From positions 1 to 64,000 of the forward strand of contig CAZKLB010000001.1 in NCBI GenBank assembly GCA_964553685.1: a stretch of DNA of 64,000 nucleotides, given 5' to 3'. The stretch is from MED-G16 sp964553685 (GTDB taxonomy: Bacteria; Bacteroidota; Bacteroidia; Cytophagales; MED-G16). The translations under genes were made by a program, and so were the position numbers. Each line of letters opens with the position of its first letter. Within the stretch, counting starts at the first letter, position 1. A model generated the notes under the pieces. It saw only the letters and a list, made by a program, of their open reading frames with translations, ran no database searches and was not told the DNA's origin. Positions 27,635 to 36,909 of this stretch are shown in pieces.

Positions 27635-28802
27635 GGTTTTCAAAAACACCACAAACACCTTGACCGCCACCAACACAAGCTGTTACTATTCCGTGTTTCT
27701 GGTTTCTTCTTTTCATTTCGTTTATAAGTTGAATAGATAATTTTGCTCCAGTCATTCCTAACGGATGACCCAAAGCTACAGCACCACCATTAACATTTAC
27801 TATTTCTTGATTTAATTCTAAAGCTTTTATTACAGATAACGCTTGTGCTGCAAAAGCCTCATTTAATTCCACTTGATCAATTTGATTAATATTCAACCCT
27901 GCGATTTTTAATGCTTTTGGAACAGCCTCAGCTGGTCCAATTCCCATGATACTGGGTTCTACACCAGCTGTTGCGTAGGAAACCATCCTTGCAATGGGTT
28001 TAACATCTAATCTTTTAACCATATCCTCAGACATAACAACAACAAAAGCTGCTCCGTCAGACATTTGGGAAGAATTACCAGCGGTAACCTGACCACCTAC
28101 TTTAAAAGCTGGTCTAAGTTTAGATAAAACCTCCATGCTTGTATCCTTTCTTGGACCCTCATCTTGTGAAACTGTCCATTTTTTTGTTTTTCTTTTGCCG
28201 TTTTCTAAATACACCTGTTCGACATCATAAGGAAGTATTTCTTTTTTAAATATATTGTCTTCAATTGCTTTGGTAGCTTTCATGTGTGAGTTGAAAGAAA
28301 AAAGATCAGAGTCTTCTCTTTTAATATCATATTTTTTTGCAAGTTTTTCAGCTGTCAAGCCCATATTTAAATAATAGTCTGGATTATTAACCGATATGTT
28401 ATAATTAAGAGCGGATTTATAGCCGGTCATAGGAACCATACTCATTGATTCTGTTCCACCAGCTATTACACACTCTGCAGATCCTGCGTTTATTTTAGCA
28501 CAAGCAAGATGTATAGCCTCTAATCCAGAACCACAATACCTGTTGATTACAAGACCAGGAACCTCTTTTGGGAGAGAAAGCAAAGATATATATCTTGCCA
28601 TTTGCATACCTTGTTCAGCTTCTGGAACAGCGTTACCAACAATGAGGTCATCTACCATTATTCCCTCTAAACCTTTTGTTTTTTTTACGAGCGATTTAAT
28701 AACATTAGCCGCTAAGTCATCTGGTCTCACAAATCTAAAACCTCCCTTTTTTGCTTTTCCAACGGCGGTACGTAATCCAGAAACAATATAAGCTGATTTC
28801 AT
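27627..28802 (-). CDS. fadA: Acetyl-CoA C-acyltransferase (thiolase)
   Basis: Last step of beta-oxidation, releasing acetyl-CoA. The 391-residue thiolase has nucleophile Cys90 in NRYCGSGLEAI, His346 in VALGHPLGMTGAK and Cys376 in ACVGGGQGVCG, i.e. the complete catalytic triad. The N-terminal SGLRTAVGKAKKG is typical of FadA/FadI. It lies 4 bases downstream of the 3-hydroxyacyl-CoA dehydrogenase gene, the usual beta-oxidation pair. A biosynthetic acetoacetyl-CoA thiolase is possible but less likely in this context. Confidence 0.95.
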   Translation of the reverse strand: MKSAYIVSGLRTAVGKAKKGGFRFVRPDDLAANVIKSLVKKTKGLEGIMVDDLIVGNAVPEAEQGMQMARYISLLSLPKEVPGLVINRYCGSGLEAIHLACAKINAGSAECVIAGGTESMSMVPMTGYKSALNYNISVNNPDYYLNMGLTAEKLAKKYDIKREDSDLFSFNSHMKATKAIEDNIFKKEILPYDVEQVYLENGKRKTKKWTVSQDEGPRKDTSMEVLSKLRPAFKVGGQVTAGNSSQMSDGAAFVVVMSEDMVKRLDVKPIARMVSYATAGVEPSIMGIGPAEAVPKALKIAGLNINQIDQVELNEAFAAQALSVIKALELNQEIVNVNGGAVALGHPLGMTGAKLSIQLINEMKRRNQKHGIVTACVGGGQGVCGVFENLT

Positions 28803-28806
28803 AATT

Positions 28807-31215
28807 CTAATTTCTTAATGGTTTTCTTTTAAATAAAATTGAATGCATTCTCTCAATTGTTTTTTGTTCTCCACACAAACTTATCATAGCTTCCCTTTCA
28901 AGATCTAACAAATACTGTTCATTAACAAGGGTTTCTTGGGTTAAGTCTCCACCACACATAATATGAGCTAATTTTTTTGCAATAAACTGATCGTACTCGG
29001 TAATGTAACCGCCTTCTTTCATGGTTTCTATACCAGCATTAAACATTGCTATTGCAGACCTTCCATGAACCTTTATGTTTTCAACTGGACTCGGTTGTAC
29101 ATAACCACTTGAGACTAAACTTAAAGCTCTTTCTTTGGCGTCTTTTAACAAAAGGTTTCTGTTTGATGTAGTTGCATCAGATGTTTTTATAAACCCTAAT
29201 TTTATACCTTCTTCTGCTGAGGTGGATACTTTTGCCGAGGCAATGTTCATAAACCAAGCCATCAGTTTGTTAAATTCGGGGTCTCCTTTTTTATAGCTTT
29301 CTGATAATCTTAATACAGCTTCTTTTGTTCCTCCTCCAGCTGGAACCAAACCTGCACCTAACTCTACCAAACCAATGTAAGTCTCATTATGTGCTTGTAT
29401 TGCATCTGCGTGGAAGCTAAGTTCACATCCGCCACCTAATGTTAATCCAGATGTAGCTACAACCACAGGAACGGAAGAATACCTAGCTCTCATAGTTGTG
29501 TTTTGAAAATAACTTACACCTTTATCTATTTTTTTAAAATCCCTATTACCCGCCATCATAAACAACTCCCCAAGATTAGCTCCTGCAGAAAAATAATCAG
29601 CCTCATTACCAATAACCAACCCATCAAATCTTTTTTCACAAATACTGATAGATTCATTAATTCCATCTAAAACCTCTTTACCCATGGTATTCATTTTAGT
29701 GTGAAATTCTAAATTTAAAATTCCATCTCCAATATCGTATAATGTGGTCCCTTCATTTTCCCAAACCACATTATTCTCTTTAAAACCGTCTAATATTATT
29801 AGACCGCTGGAACCGGGGACCTCACAGTATTCTTTTGTGTTGATATCATAATACTCTTTAGTGTTGTTTTTGTATCTATAAAAATTATTGAACCCTTTAG
29901 TTATCATTTCATATACCCAATCTGCTGGTTTTAGGTTAAGGCTTTCCATAACTGAAACCGTGTCTTTTATACCTAAGATATCCCAGGTTTGAAAAGGACC
30001 AAGTTTCCATCCAAAACCAGAACAAATTGCATCGTCAATCTTATAAAGATCGTCGCTTACTTCTGGTATTCTTAGAGAACAGTATCTAAAAGAATCACAA
30101 AAGGTAGATCTATAAAAATCGCCATATTTACCTTCCATATTAAAAAGGTGTTTTAATCTACCTTTTAAATCGTCTATCTTTTTTGCGTCTTTTATAGAAT
30201 CTTCTATTATATTTTTTGGTTCTTGATAAGCTAACGTTTTAAAGTTTATTTCCATAAACCTTTTTTTTCCTTTTTGATCAATCTCTTTTTTATAAAAACC
30301 TTTCTTTGTTTTGTCTCCCCATAGTTTTTTTTCATATAAGTCTTTAACTAAACTCGGTAGTTTAAAAGTTTCTTTAGATTCATCGTTTTCTAAATCTTTT
30401 AGTAGGTTGTTTGAAACATTAACAGCGGTGTCTAACCCAACAACGTCCATTGTTCTGAAGGTCGCTGATTTTTGCCTTCCAATAATTGTTCCTGTTAGGG
30501 TGTCAACTTCAGAAACACTTAAGGAATACTTTTCAACAGAATGAATTGTTGACATTAATGAATATATACCAAGTCTGTTTGCAATGAAAGCTGGTGTATC
30601 TTTACACAATACAGTTTCTTTTCCTAAAACCAAAGATCCAAACTTTAAAAAATAATCGACAATGTGTTTTTTTGTTTCATTACCTGGTATTATCTCTAGC
30701 AGACGCAAATATCTTGGTGGATTAAAAAAGTGAGTACCAAAAAACATTTCTTTAAAGTTTTTGGATCTGCCTTTTGAAATTTGGTTGATAGGAATACCTG
30801 AAGTGTTAGTTGTAATTATAGTGTCTTTTTTTCTGTGTTTTTCTATTAAATCATAAACCTCATTTTTAATTTTTAAATTTTCTACAACAACTTCTATTAT
30901 CCAATCAACTTTAGTAACAAGCTTTATGTCTTCATCAATATTTCCTGTAGTTATTTTTAAATATTTTTCTTTGTTAAATAAAGGGGATGGTTTGGAGTTT
31001 ACAGCGGTCAATAAAGATTCATTTACAATTCTATTTTTAACTTCTTTATCAGTAAGTTTTTTATTGTTTTTTAATTCTTTCTCGTTTAATTCTTTTGGTG
31101 ATATATCTAGTAATATTACCTCGAAACCAACATTAACTAAATGACAAGCTATTCTTGAACCCATTATACCAGAGCCAATAACTGCTATTTTTTTTATTTG
31201 AATTTTTTCGATCAT
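28807..31215 (-). CDS. fadB: 3-hydroxyacyl-CoA dehydrogenase/enoyl-CoA hydratase fusion
   Basis: Bifunctional beta-oxidation enzyme, 802 residues from the ATG at 31215; a TTG four codons upstream is the alternative. An N-terminal NAD-binding domain (IAVIGSGIMGSRIACHL, then HFFNPPRYLRLLEIIPG) and two C-terminal dehydrogenase segments are followed by an enoyl-CoA hydratase domain from about residue 500, with FSAGANLGEL and LTLGGGCELSFHADA forming the oxyanion hole. The domain order (dehydrogenase first) matches the Bacteroidota-type fusion rather than E. coli FadB. Active-site glutamate VELGAGLVPAGGG is visible. It is upstream of the thiolase. Confidence 0.93.
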   Translation of the reverse strand: MIEKIQIKKIAVIGSGIMGSRIACHLVNVGFEVILLDISPKELNEKELKNNKKLTDKEVKNRIVNESLLTAVNSKPSPLFNKEKYLKITTGNIDEDIKLVTKVDWIIEVVVENLKIKNEVYDLIEKHRKKDTIITTNTSGIPINQISKGRSKNFKEMFFGTHFFNPPRYLRLLEIIPGNETKKHIVDYFLKFGSLVLGKETVLCKDTPAFIANRLGIYSLMSTIHSVEKYSLSVSEVDTLTGTIIGRQKSATFRTMDVVGLDTAVNVSNNLLKDLENDESKETFKLPSLVKDLYEKKLWGDKTKKGFYKKEIDQKGKKRFMEINFKTLAYQEPKNIIEDSIKDAKKIDDLKGRLKHLFNMEGKYGDFYRSTFCDSFRYCSLRIPEVSDDLYKIDDAICSGFGWKLGPFQTWDILGIKDTVSVMESLNLKPADWVYEMITKGFNNFYRYKNNTKEYYDINTKEYCEVPGSSGLIILDGFKENNVVWENEGTTLYDIGDGILNLEFHTKMNTMGKEVLDGINESISICEKRFDGLVIGNEADYFSAGANLGELFMMAGNRDFKKIDKGVSYFQNTTMRARYSSVPVVVATSGLTLGGGCELSFHADAIQAHNETYIGLVELGAGLVPAGGGTKEAVLRLSESYKKGDPEFNKLMAWFMNIASAKVSTSAEEGIKLGFIKTSDATTSNRNLLLKDAKERALSLVSSGYVQPSPVENIKVHGRSAIAMFNAGIETMKEGGYITEYDQFIAKKLAHIMCGGDLTQETLVNEQYLLDLEREAMISLCGEQKTIERMHSILFKRKPLRN

Positions 31216-31511
31216 ATAATTAAGCAAGAATATAAAATGTGAGACAATTTTTCTTACAAATCTTAAATATATTTTTCAACAACATAACATATATATATAA
31301 TTATTTAATTCATGAATTTTAAATTATTAATAACTAATATGTTTATATGTTAATAAAAAATATAAAGAAAATATAAACAATGTATTAATAAAGAAACAAC
31401 TGATTTACAACATGTTATAAGATATGTTTATATCCTTTAAAAATATATGTGTAAAAATTAATGTTGATATTTTATTGATCTTTAATCTTATCAAAAATTA
31501 AATGTTGTAAA
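31216..31511. other. AT-rich upstream region of the beta-oxidation operon
   Basis: About 296 bases of non-coding sequence, among the longest gaps of the window, lying upstream of the fadB-fadA pair and downstream of an Ig-like lipoprotein gene. It is extremely AT-rich. I see no ORF, no tRNA and no clear TTTG-N19-TAnnTTTG promoter. It contains repeats of the core GTTTATAT, listed separately. Confidence 0.6.
31337..31433. repeat. Repeated ATATGTTTATAT elements upstream of fadB
   Basis: The 12-base word ATATGTTTATAT occurs at 31337-31348 and again at 31422-31433. The inverse core ATATAAAC occurs between them at 31371-31378. Three copies of the same core within 100 bases could be operator sites for a regulator of fatty-acid oxidation; the low-complexity AT-rich background makes chance possible. 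Confidence 0.35.
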
Positions 31512-33236
31512 TTATTTTTCTAACATTTTATCCACTTCTAAATCAACATCAAAAACAAGACTTTCAATTAGCCAATTCGATCTTACTTCTAGTTCATCAT
31601 TATAATATATTATATTTTCTATATTCTTTTTTGACTTAACACTATAATAATCCCATTTGTTATTTCTATTTACATCTTCAACTACTCTTAAAAAATATTT
31701 ACCTGGATAAACCTTTTTGAAATTGAATGATAAATTATTAGAACTGTTTTTATATTTTTTTCTAAAATCAGTTGAAATTAATTCAATAATATAATTTTTG
31801 TCTATTAATGATTTTACTTCACCTTGAACACCGCCATAAAAGTCGTCACCTCGAACATAAAACGTTTTATTAATATTATCAACAGTATCCCCCTCAATAG
31901 TTATCATTGATCCTTTTTTTATTTTAAAATTTATTTGACTCCTTTTTATATTTTTTAAATAATTAATGCGTTCTATTTCTATTGAGTCCTCAGCCCAATT
32001 AAGACTATCTTTCTCTATATCAGCTATAACTTTATCTAAGTATGATATAGCAGAATCTTTTTTTAATTTAATTAATAGGCTTATTTTATTTGAATACGAA
32101 GTGTCTATTTTTATATTGAATAAACTATCTGGTATTCTTAAAGTGTCAAAACCAAACCAATAATCTATATCTTTTGTTATGAGAGGTTTTGAATATGATA
32201 TTATCATATTTAATGTGTCGTCAAGTTCTAACTTTTCATAAGTGCTTATTTTTGCAGTTGTTTTTGTTTTCTTTACTTCGCGATTATCAAACTTAACATA
32301 AATACTGTCTAAGGTTGAATAACCAAAAGCATCATACGCTTCTATAATTGATAATGTCGAATCCAACCCGTAACCTTTACTATATAACCTCAAAATATTG
32401 TTATCGTTTAAACTATAATAAAATGATTCCTTTCCAAGAAAGTTAATGCTATCTACTTTCTTAGAATAATTAATGTCAAAAACACTACCTTTTGATCTTG
32501 ACCTTAAAAGAGTAATCTCTGATAAATCTTCTGAGTAAATAGGTATTATTAGTTTGTTTTTTGATGAGTCGGTTTTTATATTCTGATGAATAACACCAAA
32601 CTTTTCAGCTTTATATTCAGTTGTAAAGTTTTTGTTTTCATCAACATACGCATAAACCTTATAACTTCCCTTCTTTACATTTTCAATTTTAAAAAATCCC
32701 TTTTCATCTGTAAAAGAGAAGTATAAAGGTTTTTTTGTAAACAAACCAAGGCTATCATCTTTCGGATACAAACAAACTAAAGATTTCTCAGGAATTGAGT
32801 TTTCTAAGGGGTCAAAAACAAAACCACTAATGTACGATGAGTCAATAACAGCACCCGTCGAAAAAATATATTTTAAGTCAACAGCTGGGTTACTTTCCGT
32901 AATATCAGTTACCCCATCTGCAAAGTTTAGTATGTATGTGGTGTTTGTGTTAAACGCTGTATCGAATGACAGACTGAGTGTGTTTTTTTTATATTTAATT
33001 TCTTTTTTTCCTTCATAAAACGGTGATATAATAAGGCTTTCGTTAAGTTTTGAGGCGTCAATAGGCTCGGTAAAAATAAAATTAAAATCTTTGCTTTTCT
33101 GTTCAACAGACTTGTTTTTTGGGTATGATGAAATCAAACCAGGCGGTATGGTGTCTTTGTATCCTCCAGTTAAGGGAGTTACCTGTGCACAAGAAAGAAA
33201 TAAGCCAAGAACTTGTATAAAAAGTATAAACCTCAT
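31512..33236 (-). CDS. Lipoprotein with N-terminal Ig-like domain
   Basis: A 574-residue predicted lipoprotein (signal VLGLFLSC, Cys16) whose first part reads DTIPPGLISSYPKNKSVEQK...FNFIFTEPIDASKL and LNFADGVTDITESN, the pattern of bacterial SbsA-type Ig-like domains. A further beta domain with a carboxypeptidase-regulatory-like stretch follows (FTDEKGFFKIENVKKGSYKV). The C-terminal part contains GKYFLRVVEDVNRNNKWD, a calcium-binding-like DxNxNxxxD. Proteins of this architecture are common in Bacteroidota and their function is unknown. The start overlaps the methyltransferase stop by 4 bases (ATGA). Confidence 0.82.
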   Translation of the reverse strand: MRFILFIQVLGLFLSCAQVTPLTGGYKDTIPPGLISSYPKNKSVEQKSKDFNFIFTEPIDASKLNESLIISPFYEGKKEIKYKKNTLSLSFDTAFNTNTTYILNFADGVTDITESNPAVDLKYIFSTGAVIDSSYISGFVFDPLENSIPEKSLVCLYPKDDSLGLFTKKPLYFSFTDEKGFFKIENVKKGSYKVYAYVDENKNFTTEYKAEKFGVIHQNIKTDSSKNKLIIPIYSEDLSEITLLRSRSKGSVFDINYSKKVDSINFLGKESFYYSLNDNNILRLYSKGYGLDSTLSIIEAYDAFGYSTLDSIYVKFDNREVKKTKTTAKISTYEKLELDDTLNMIISYSKPLITKDIDYWFGFDTLRIPDSLFNIKIDTSYSNKISLLIKLKKDSAISYLDKVIADIEKDSLNWAEDSIEIERINYLKNIKRSQINFKIKKGSMITIEGDTVDNINKTFYVRGDDFYGGVQGEVKSLIDKNYIIELISTDFRKKYKNSSNNLSFNFKKVYPGKYFLRVVEDVNRNNKWDYYSVKSKKNIENIIYYNDELEVRSNWLIESLVFDVDLEVDKMLEK

Positions 33237-34072
33237 CTTTTAATAATATATATAATACTTGAGTGTTTTTTATTAAAAAAAGCACGTATGTTTGACCACA
33301 ACCCTATTATTAACCCCCTAATAAACCAAAATAAATTATTGGAGTTCTTTTCACTCAAAACAGAGACATAAAAAGCATCAAAAAAAAGAGGCTTGGTGAA
33401 TTCAGTTTTTAACCCAATTGACGAAATAAGATTTTTAAAAGATTCTGGATTAAAATGGTATTGGTGCCTAGGGACATCATAACCAGCCCAGGTTTCGCCG
33501 TAATAAATGTTATCGTATGAATCTTTGTTGGGCAAAGCAACAATAATCCACCCACCTTCATTTAAAACGTCCTTAACAAACTTTAAGACAGAGAGAGGGT
33601 CTTTCGTGTGTTCTAAAACATGCCAAAGCGTAACACAATCATACCTTTTATCTTTAATCTTTTTAATGTTTTGGTAAACCATTTCGCTCTTCACTTTGTT
33701 TATAGGCTCAAAACCAAAAGCGGATATACCCTTATTGTTGCAAAAACGAACAAACTCACCCGAACCCGATCCATAATCTAATAGGTTCTTAATGCCCAGT
33801 CTATTTAATATATTTAACTTATAACGACTGTTGATTTTTTGAATAAACTTATAAATTAATGAGAATCCACTATTATCTTTTTGGTATGAGTGGTATTTTT
33901 CTTTATTGTAATATTTTTCTAGTTCTTTTTTGCTTAATTCAGGTAGGGTAAAACTCACCAAACAAGTATTACACTCATGGATTTCAAAAAACTCTCCACT
34001 AAAAGAAAAATCTTTAGTTTTTATTCTTTTTATTGTTGTTTTAGATTCACACAGTGGGCATTCAACAACCAT
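33233..34072 (-). CDS. Class I SAM-dependent methyltransferase with zinc-ribbon
   Basis: A 279-residue protein. An N-terminal zinc-binding pair CPLC...CNTC (residues about 5-37) precedes a Rossmann methyltransferase domain with the SAM-binding motif LLDYGSGSGEF near residue 95, TLWHVLEHTKDP and GGWIIVALPN. Methyltransferases of this layout often modify lipids, sugars or small acceptors; the substrate is not known here. It lies 14 bases downstream of mnmG and shares a 4-base overlap with the lipoprotein gene. Confidence 0.88.
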   Translation of the reverse strand: MVVECPLCESKTTIKRIKTKDFSFSGEFFEIHECNTCLVSFTLPELSKKELEKYYNKEKYHSYQKDNSGFSLIYKFIQKINSRYKLNILNRLGIKNLLDYGSGSGEFVRFCNNKGISAFGFEPINKVKSEMVYQNIKKIKDKRYDCVTLWHVLEHTKDPLSVLKFVKDVLNEGGWIIVALPNKDSYDNIYYGETWAGYDVPRHQYHFNPESFKNLISSIGLKTEFTKPLFFDAFYVSVLSEKNSNNLFWFIRGLIIGLWSNIRAFFNKKHSSIIYIIKR

Positions 34073-34086
34073 AGTTTAAAATATAT

Positions 34087-35943
34087 TTACTTTTTCATGT
34101 AAACCATCAAAACAGACACATCAGAGGGGCTAACACCACTAATTCTAGAAGCTTGTCCGATTGATCTAGGCTTAATTTTTGATAGTTTCTCTTTACCTTC
34201 CGCAGAAAGTGACTTAATCCTTTCATAATCAAAACCCTCAGGTATTACACTATCTTCTAATTTTTTCATTTTTCTTACCGTGTCAATTTCTTTCTTAATA
34301 TAGCTTTCATATTTTATATCAATTTCAACTTGTTCAATCTCCACCCTTTCTTTTGTTTTACACATTCCAGCTACACTTTTATCATTTAAGTTCTCAAAAT
34401 AAACATTTGGTCTTCTTAACAACTCTTCTAAACTTTTCTTTTCTTTAATTGGTGCAGACTTTATTTTGTTCAGAGAGTTATTAATCTGTTTTGGGCTTAA
34501 CTTTGTAATAGAGGCATACTTTCTTATTTCGTCAATATTTTTTTTCTTTTTTTCAAGGTTCTCTAATCTTTTTCTTGACGCTAAGCCTAAATTATAACCA
34601 ATTTCTGTAAGTCTGATGTCGGCGTTGTCTTGTCTTAATAATATTCTGTGTTCTGCCCTTGAGGTGAACATTCTGTAAGGCTCTTCTGTTCCTTTGTTTA
34701 TTAAATCATCTATTAGAACACCTATGTATGCATCCGACCTACCAAGGACAAACCTCTCTTTATTATTAATTTTGTTATGTGCGTTAATTCCCGCAACAAG
34801 CCCTTGACACGCAGCTTCTTCGTATCCTGTTGTGCCATTAATTTGTCCAGCAAAATAAAGCCCACTTATTGGCTTTGTTTCAAGGGTGTGTTTTAGTTGT
34901 GTTGGAGGAAAGTAATCATACTCAATAGCATATCCTGGTCTAAACATTTTTACTTTTTCAAAACCCTTAATAGATCTGAGTGCTTTTAGTTGAACATCTT
35001 CGGGAAGTGAGGTTGAAAAACCGTTAACATAAACCTCTACTGTGTTCCAACCCTCCGGTTCAACGAATATTTGGTGCCTTTCTTTTTCAGCAAACCTTGT
35101 GATTTTATCCTCAATCGACGGGCAGTATCTTGGTCCAACAGCCTTTATTCTACCATTGAACATTGGTGAACGTGAAAACCCTTCCTCTAGTAACCCATGA
35201 GTTTTTGTGTTTGTGTATGTTATGTGACAAGACAATTGTTTTTTTATTTTATTTTTTTCAAGATAAGAAAAACACCCACCATACTGATCTCCAGGCTGCT
35301 CCTCCATTACTTTATAATTTAAAGACCTACCATCAACCCTCGGAGGTGTTCCCGTTTTCATTCTCCCCGACTCAAAACCAAAATCTTCAAGTTGTTCTGT
35401 TATTCCCTTTGAAGCACCCTCTCCACTTCTTCCACCACCAAAGTTTTTTTCTCCAACATGAATTAGTCCATTCAAAAAAGTTCCGTTTGTTAAAACAACG
35501 GCTTTTGATTTTATTTCTACACCTAAGGCTGTTTTAACACCAACAACCGAATTACCTTTAACAATAAGCCCAACAACCATTTCTTGCCAAAAATCTATAT
35601 TTTTAATACCCTCAAGCATCAGGCGCCACTCTTCTGAAAACATTTGTCTGTCATTTTGTGCTCTTGGTGACCACATAGCTGGTCCTTTAGAAAGGTTTAA
35701 CATCCTAAATTGAATTGTGCTTCTGTCAGTTATAATGCCGGTTTGACCACCTAAAGCATCAATCTCTCTCACTATTTGTCCTTTTGCAACACCACCAATT
35801 GCTGGATTACATGACATTTGGCCGATTGTCCCCATGTTCATGGTTGCTAGCAAAACTCTAGAGCCCATGTTTGCAGCAGCAGCAGCAGCTTCACAGCCTG
35901 CGTGACCAGCCCCAACAACTATAATATCGTATTTATCAAACAT
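34087..35943 (-). CDS. mnmG: tRNA 5-carboxymethylaminomethyluridine synthesis enzyme MnmG (GidA)
   Basis: FAD-dependent enzyme that, with MnmE, modifies uridine 34 of several tRNAs. The 618-residue protein starts with the dinucleotide-binding IVVGAGHAGCEAA, has TGTPPRVDG, the conserved GLYFAGQINGTTGYEEAA, and the EPYRMFTSRAEHRILLRQDNAD region, as well as a C-terminal helical domain for MnmE/tRNA binding. In many bacteria this gene lies near the replication origin. A near-perfect parS site lies 9 bases upstream of its start. Confidence 0.98.
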   Translation of the reverse strand: MFDKYDIIVVGAGHAGCEAAAAAANMGSRVLLATMNMGTIGQMSCNPAIGGVAKGQIVREIDALGGQTGIITDRSTIQFRMLNLSKGPAMWSPRAQNDRQMFSEEWRLMLEGIKNIDFWQEMVVGLIVKGNSVVGVKTALGVEIKSKAVVLTNGTFLNGLIHVGEKNFGGGRSGEGASKGITEQLEDFGFESGRMKTGTPPRVDGRSLNYKVMEEQPGDQYGGCFSYLEKNKIKKQLSCHITYTNTKTHGLLEEGFSRSPMFNGRIKAVGPRYCPSIEDKITRFAEKERHQIFVEPEGWNTVEVYVNGFSTSLPEDVQLKALRSIKGFEKVKMFRPGYAIEYDYFPPTQLKHTLETKPISGLYFAGQINGTTGYEEAACQGLVAGINAHNKINNKERFVLGRSDAYIGVLIDDLINKGTEEPYRMFTSRAEHRILLRQDNADIRLTEIGYNLGLASRKRLENLEKKKKNIDEIRKYASITKLSPKQINNSLNKIKSAPIKEKKSLEELLRRPNVYFENLNDKSVAGMCKTKERVEIEQVEIDIKYESYIKKEIDTVRKMKKLEDSVIPEGFDYERIKSLSAEGKEKLSKIKPRSIGQASRISGVSPSDVSVLMVYMKK

Positions 35944-35951
35944 TTTAAGTT

Positions 35952-35967
35952 TGTTCCACGTGGAACG
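35952..35967. other. parS-type ParB binding site
   Basis: The sequence TGTTCCACGTGGAACG contains a perfect 14-base palindrome GTTCCACGTGGAAC (35953-35966) and matches the bacterial parS consensus TGTTNCACGTGNAACA in all but the last base. parS sites recruit ParB/Spo0J for chromosome segregation and cluster near the origin. It lies in the short spacer between mnmG and ybeY; no parA or parB gene is in the window. Confidence 0.75.
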
Positions 35968-35968
35968 T

Positions 35969-36397
35969 TTATTTTTTTTTGTACAAAGAAATATATTTAT
36001 TCTCTAAAGAGTGCATTCTTTTTTTCCCTTTTTCTGTTTTATCTGAATATCCAATTAAGTGTAGGCAACCGTGTGTTATAAGTCTAATAACCTCAAGTTC
36101 TTTTGTTGTTTTATACAATTTAGCGTTTTCTATAGTTCTGTCTATGCTAATATAAAGATCACCCTCTAGTTTGTTTTTCTCTTCTGAAAAATCAAATGTT
36201 ATTATATCAGTAAAATAGTCATGGTTTAGATACTTTTTGTTCATTTTTAACAAATATTCGTCACTACAAAAAATACAATTCATAAACCCAAGGTTTATTT
36301 TATGGTCTAAACATATGTCTTTAATAAGTTTACGGGTTTTTTGGATGTTTTTTAATTTGTGTGTTTTTTCTTCTGAAAAGAAGTTGGTTAAATACAT
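35969..36397 (-). CDS. ybeY: Endoribonuclease YbeY (rRNA maturation factor)
   Basis: Single-strand endoribonuclease for 16S rRNA 3' end maturation and ribosome quality control, 142 residues. The metal-binding motif is HGCLHLIGYSDKTEKGKKRM, giving two of the three classical histidines; the third position (His in E. coli HGxLHLxGYDH) is here an Asp or Lys (YSDK). As I recall, Bacteroidota members often have GYKDK at this place. The stop is 2 bases from the parS site, and the next gene upstream is 2 bases away, so ybeY, mnmG and the ATPase gene form one operon. Confidence 0.93.
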   Translation of the reverse strand: MYLTNFFSEEKTHKLKNIQKTRKLIKDICLDHKINLGFMNCIFCSDEYLLKMNKKYLNHDYFTDIITFDFSEEKNKLEGDLYISIDRTIENAKLYKTTKELEVIRLITHGCLHLIGYSDKTEKGKKRMHSLENKYISLYKKK

Positions 36398-36399
36398 TA

Positions 36400-36789
36400 T
36401 TAAAGTTTAAACAACATATCAACAACCCTACCACCATCTTTAAACTGTGCTTTGTCTGCCAAGTTTTTGATTAAAAAAATTCCCCTTCCTTTAATCTTAT
36501 CCACATTTTCTGGGCTTGTTGGGTCTGGAAGGCTCTCATGATCAAACCCACTACCCTCGTCTTCGACAACAAAACGTATGCTTTTTTTATTTTCTTTAAG
36601 TTTTATTTTAACCTTTTTCTCTTTGTCCTCTTTATTACCGTGTACAATTGCGTTGTTTACAGCTTCGGTCACAGAAACAAGCACATTACCATATACTGAT
36701 TCCTTAATTTTAATTTTATCGCCAGCGTTTTCAATAAAACTTTCTACAACCGCTACGTTTTCTTTTATAGATGGTATTTTTACTAACAT
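36400..36789 (-). CDS. RsbW-like ATP-binding protein (anti-sigma factor kinase fold)
   Basis: A 129-residue GHKL-type ATPase domain protein. The N-box EAVNNAIVHGN, the G1 box VEDEGSGFD and the G2-like KGRGIFLIKNLAD are visible. This is the fold of RsbW/SpoIIAB-type anti-sigma factors and serine kinases. No receiver, histidine phosphoacceptor or sigma-factor partner lies next to it, so the target is unknown. It is the first gene of the run to ybeY and mnmG (2 bases from ybeY), with the 36790-36909 spacer as likely promoter region. Confidence 0.87.
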   Translation of the reverse strand: MLVKIPSIKENVAVVESFIENAGDKIKIKESVYGNVLVSVTEAVNNAIVHGNKEDKEKKVKIKLKENKKSIRFVVEDEGSGFDHESLPDPTSPENVDKIKGRGIFLIKNLADKAQFKDGGRVVDMLFKL

Positions 36790-36909
36790 TATTGTTATCG
36801 TATAAACTTTTTACAGTAAGTTTTTAAACATTATTTAACTTTTTATATACGAAATTTTAAATATTGGGGTTGTGTGTTTTTTGTTTATAGAACGTTTTGT
36901 AAATCACTA

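Noticed and set aside
31216..31511. A possible tRNA or small RNA in the longest AT-rich gap.
   Set aside because: No cloverleaf, GTTC loop or CCA-type end was found on either strand; composition is too AT-rich.
35163..35537. A 124-codon plus-strand frame opposite mnmG.
   Set aside because: mnmG is certain on the other strand; the composition is a low-complexity reflection of its codons.
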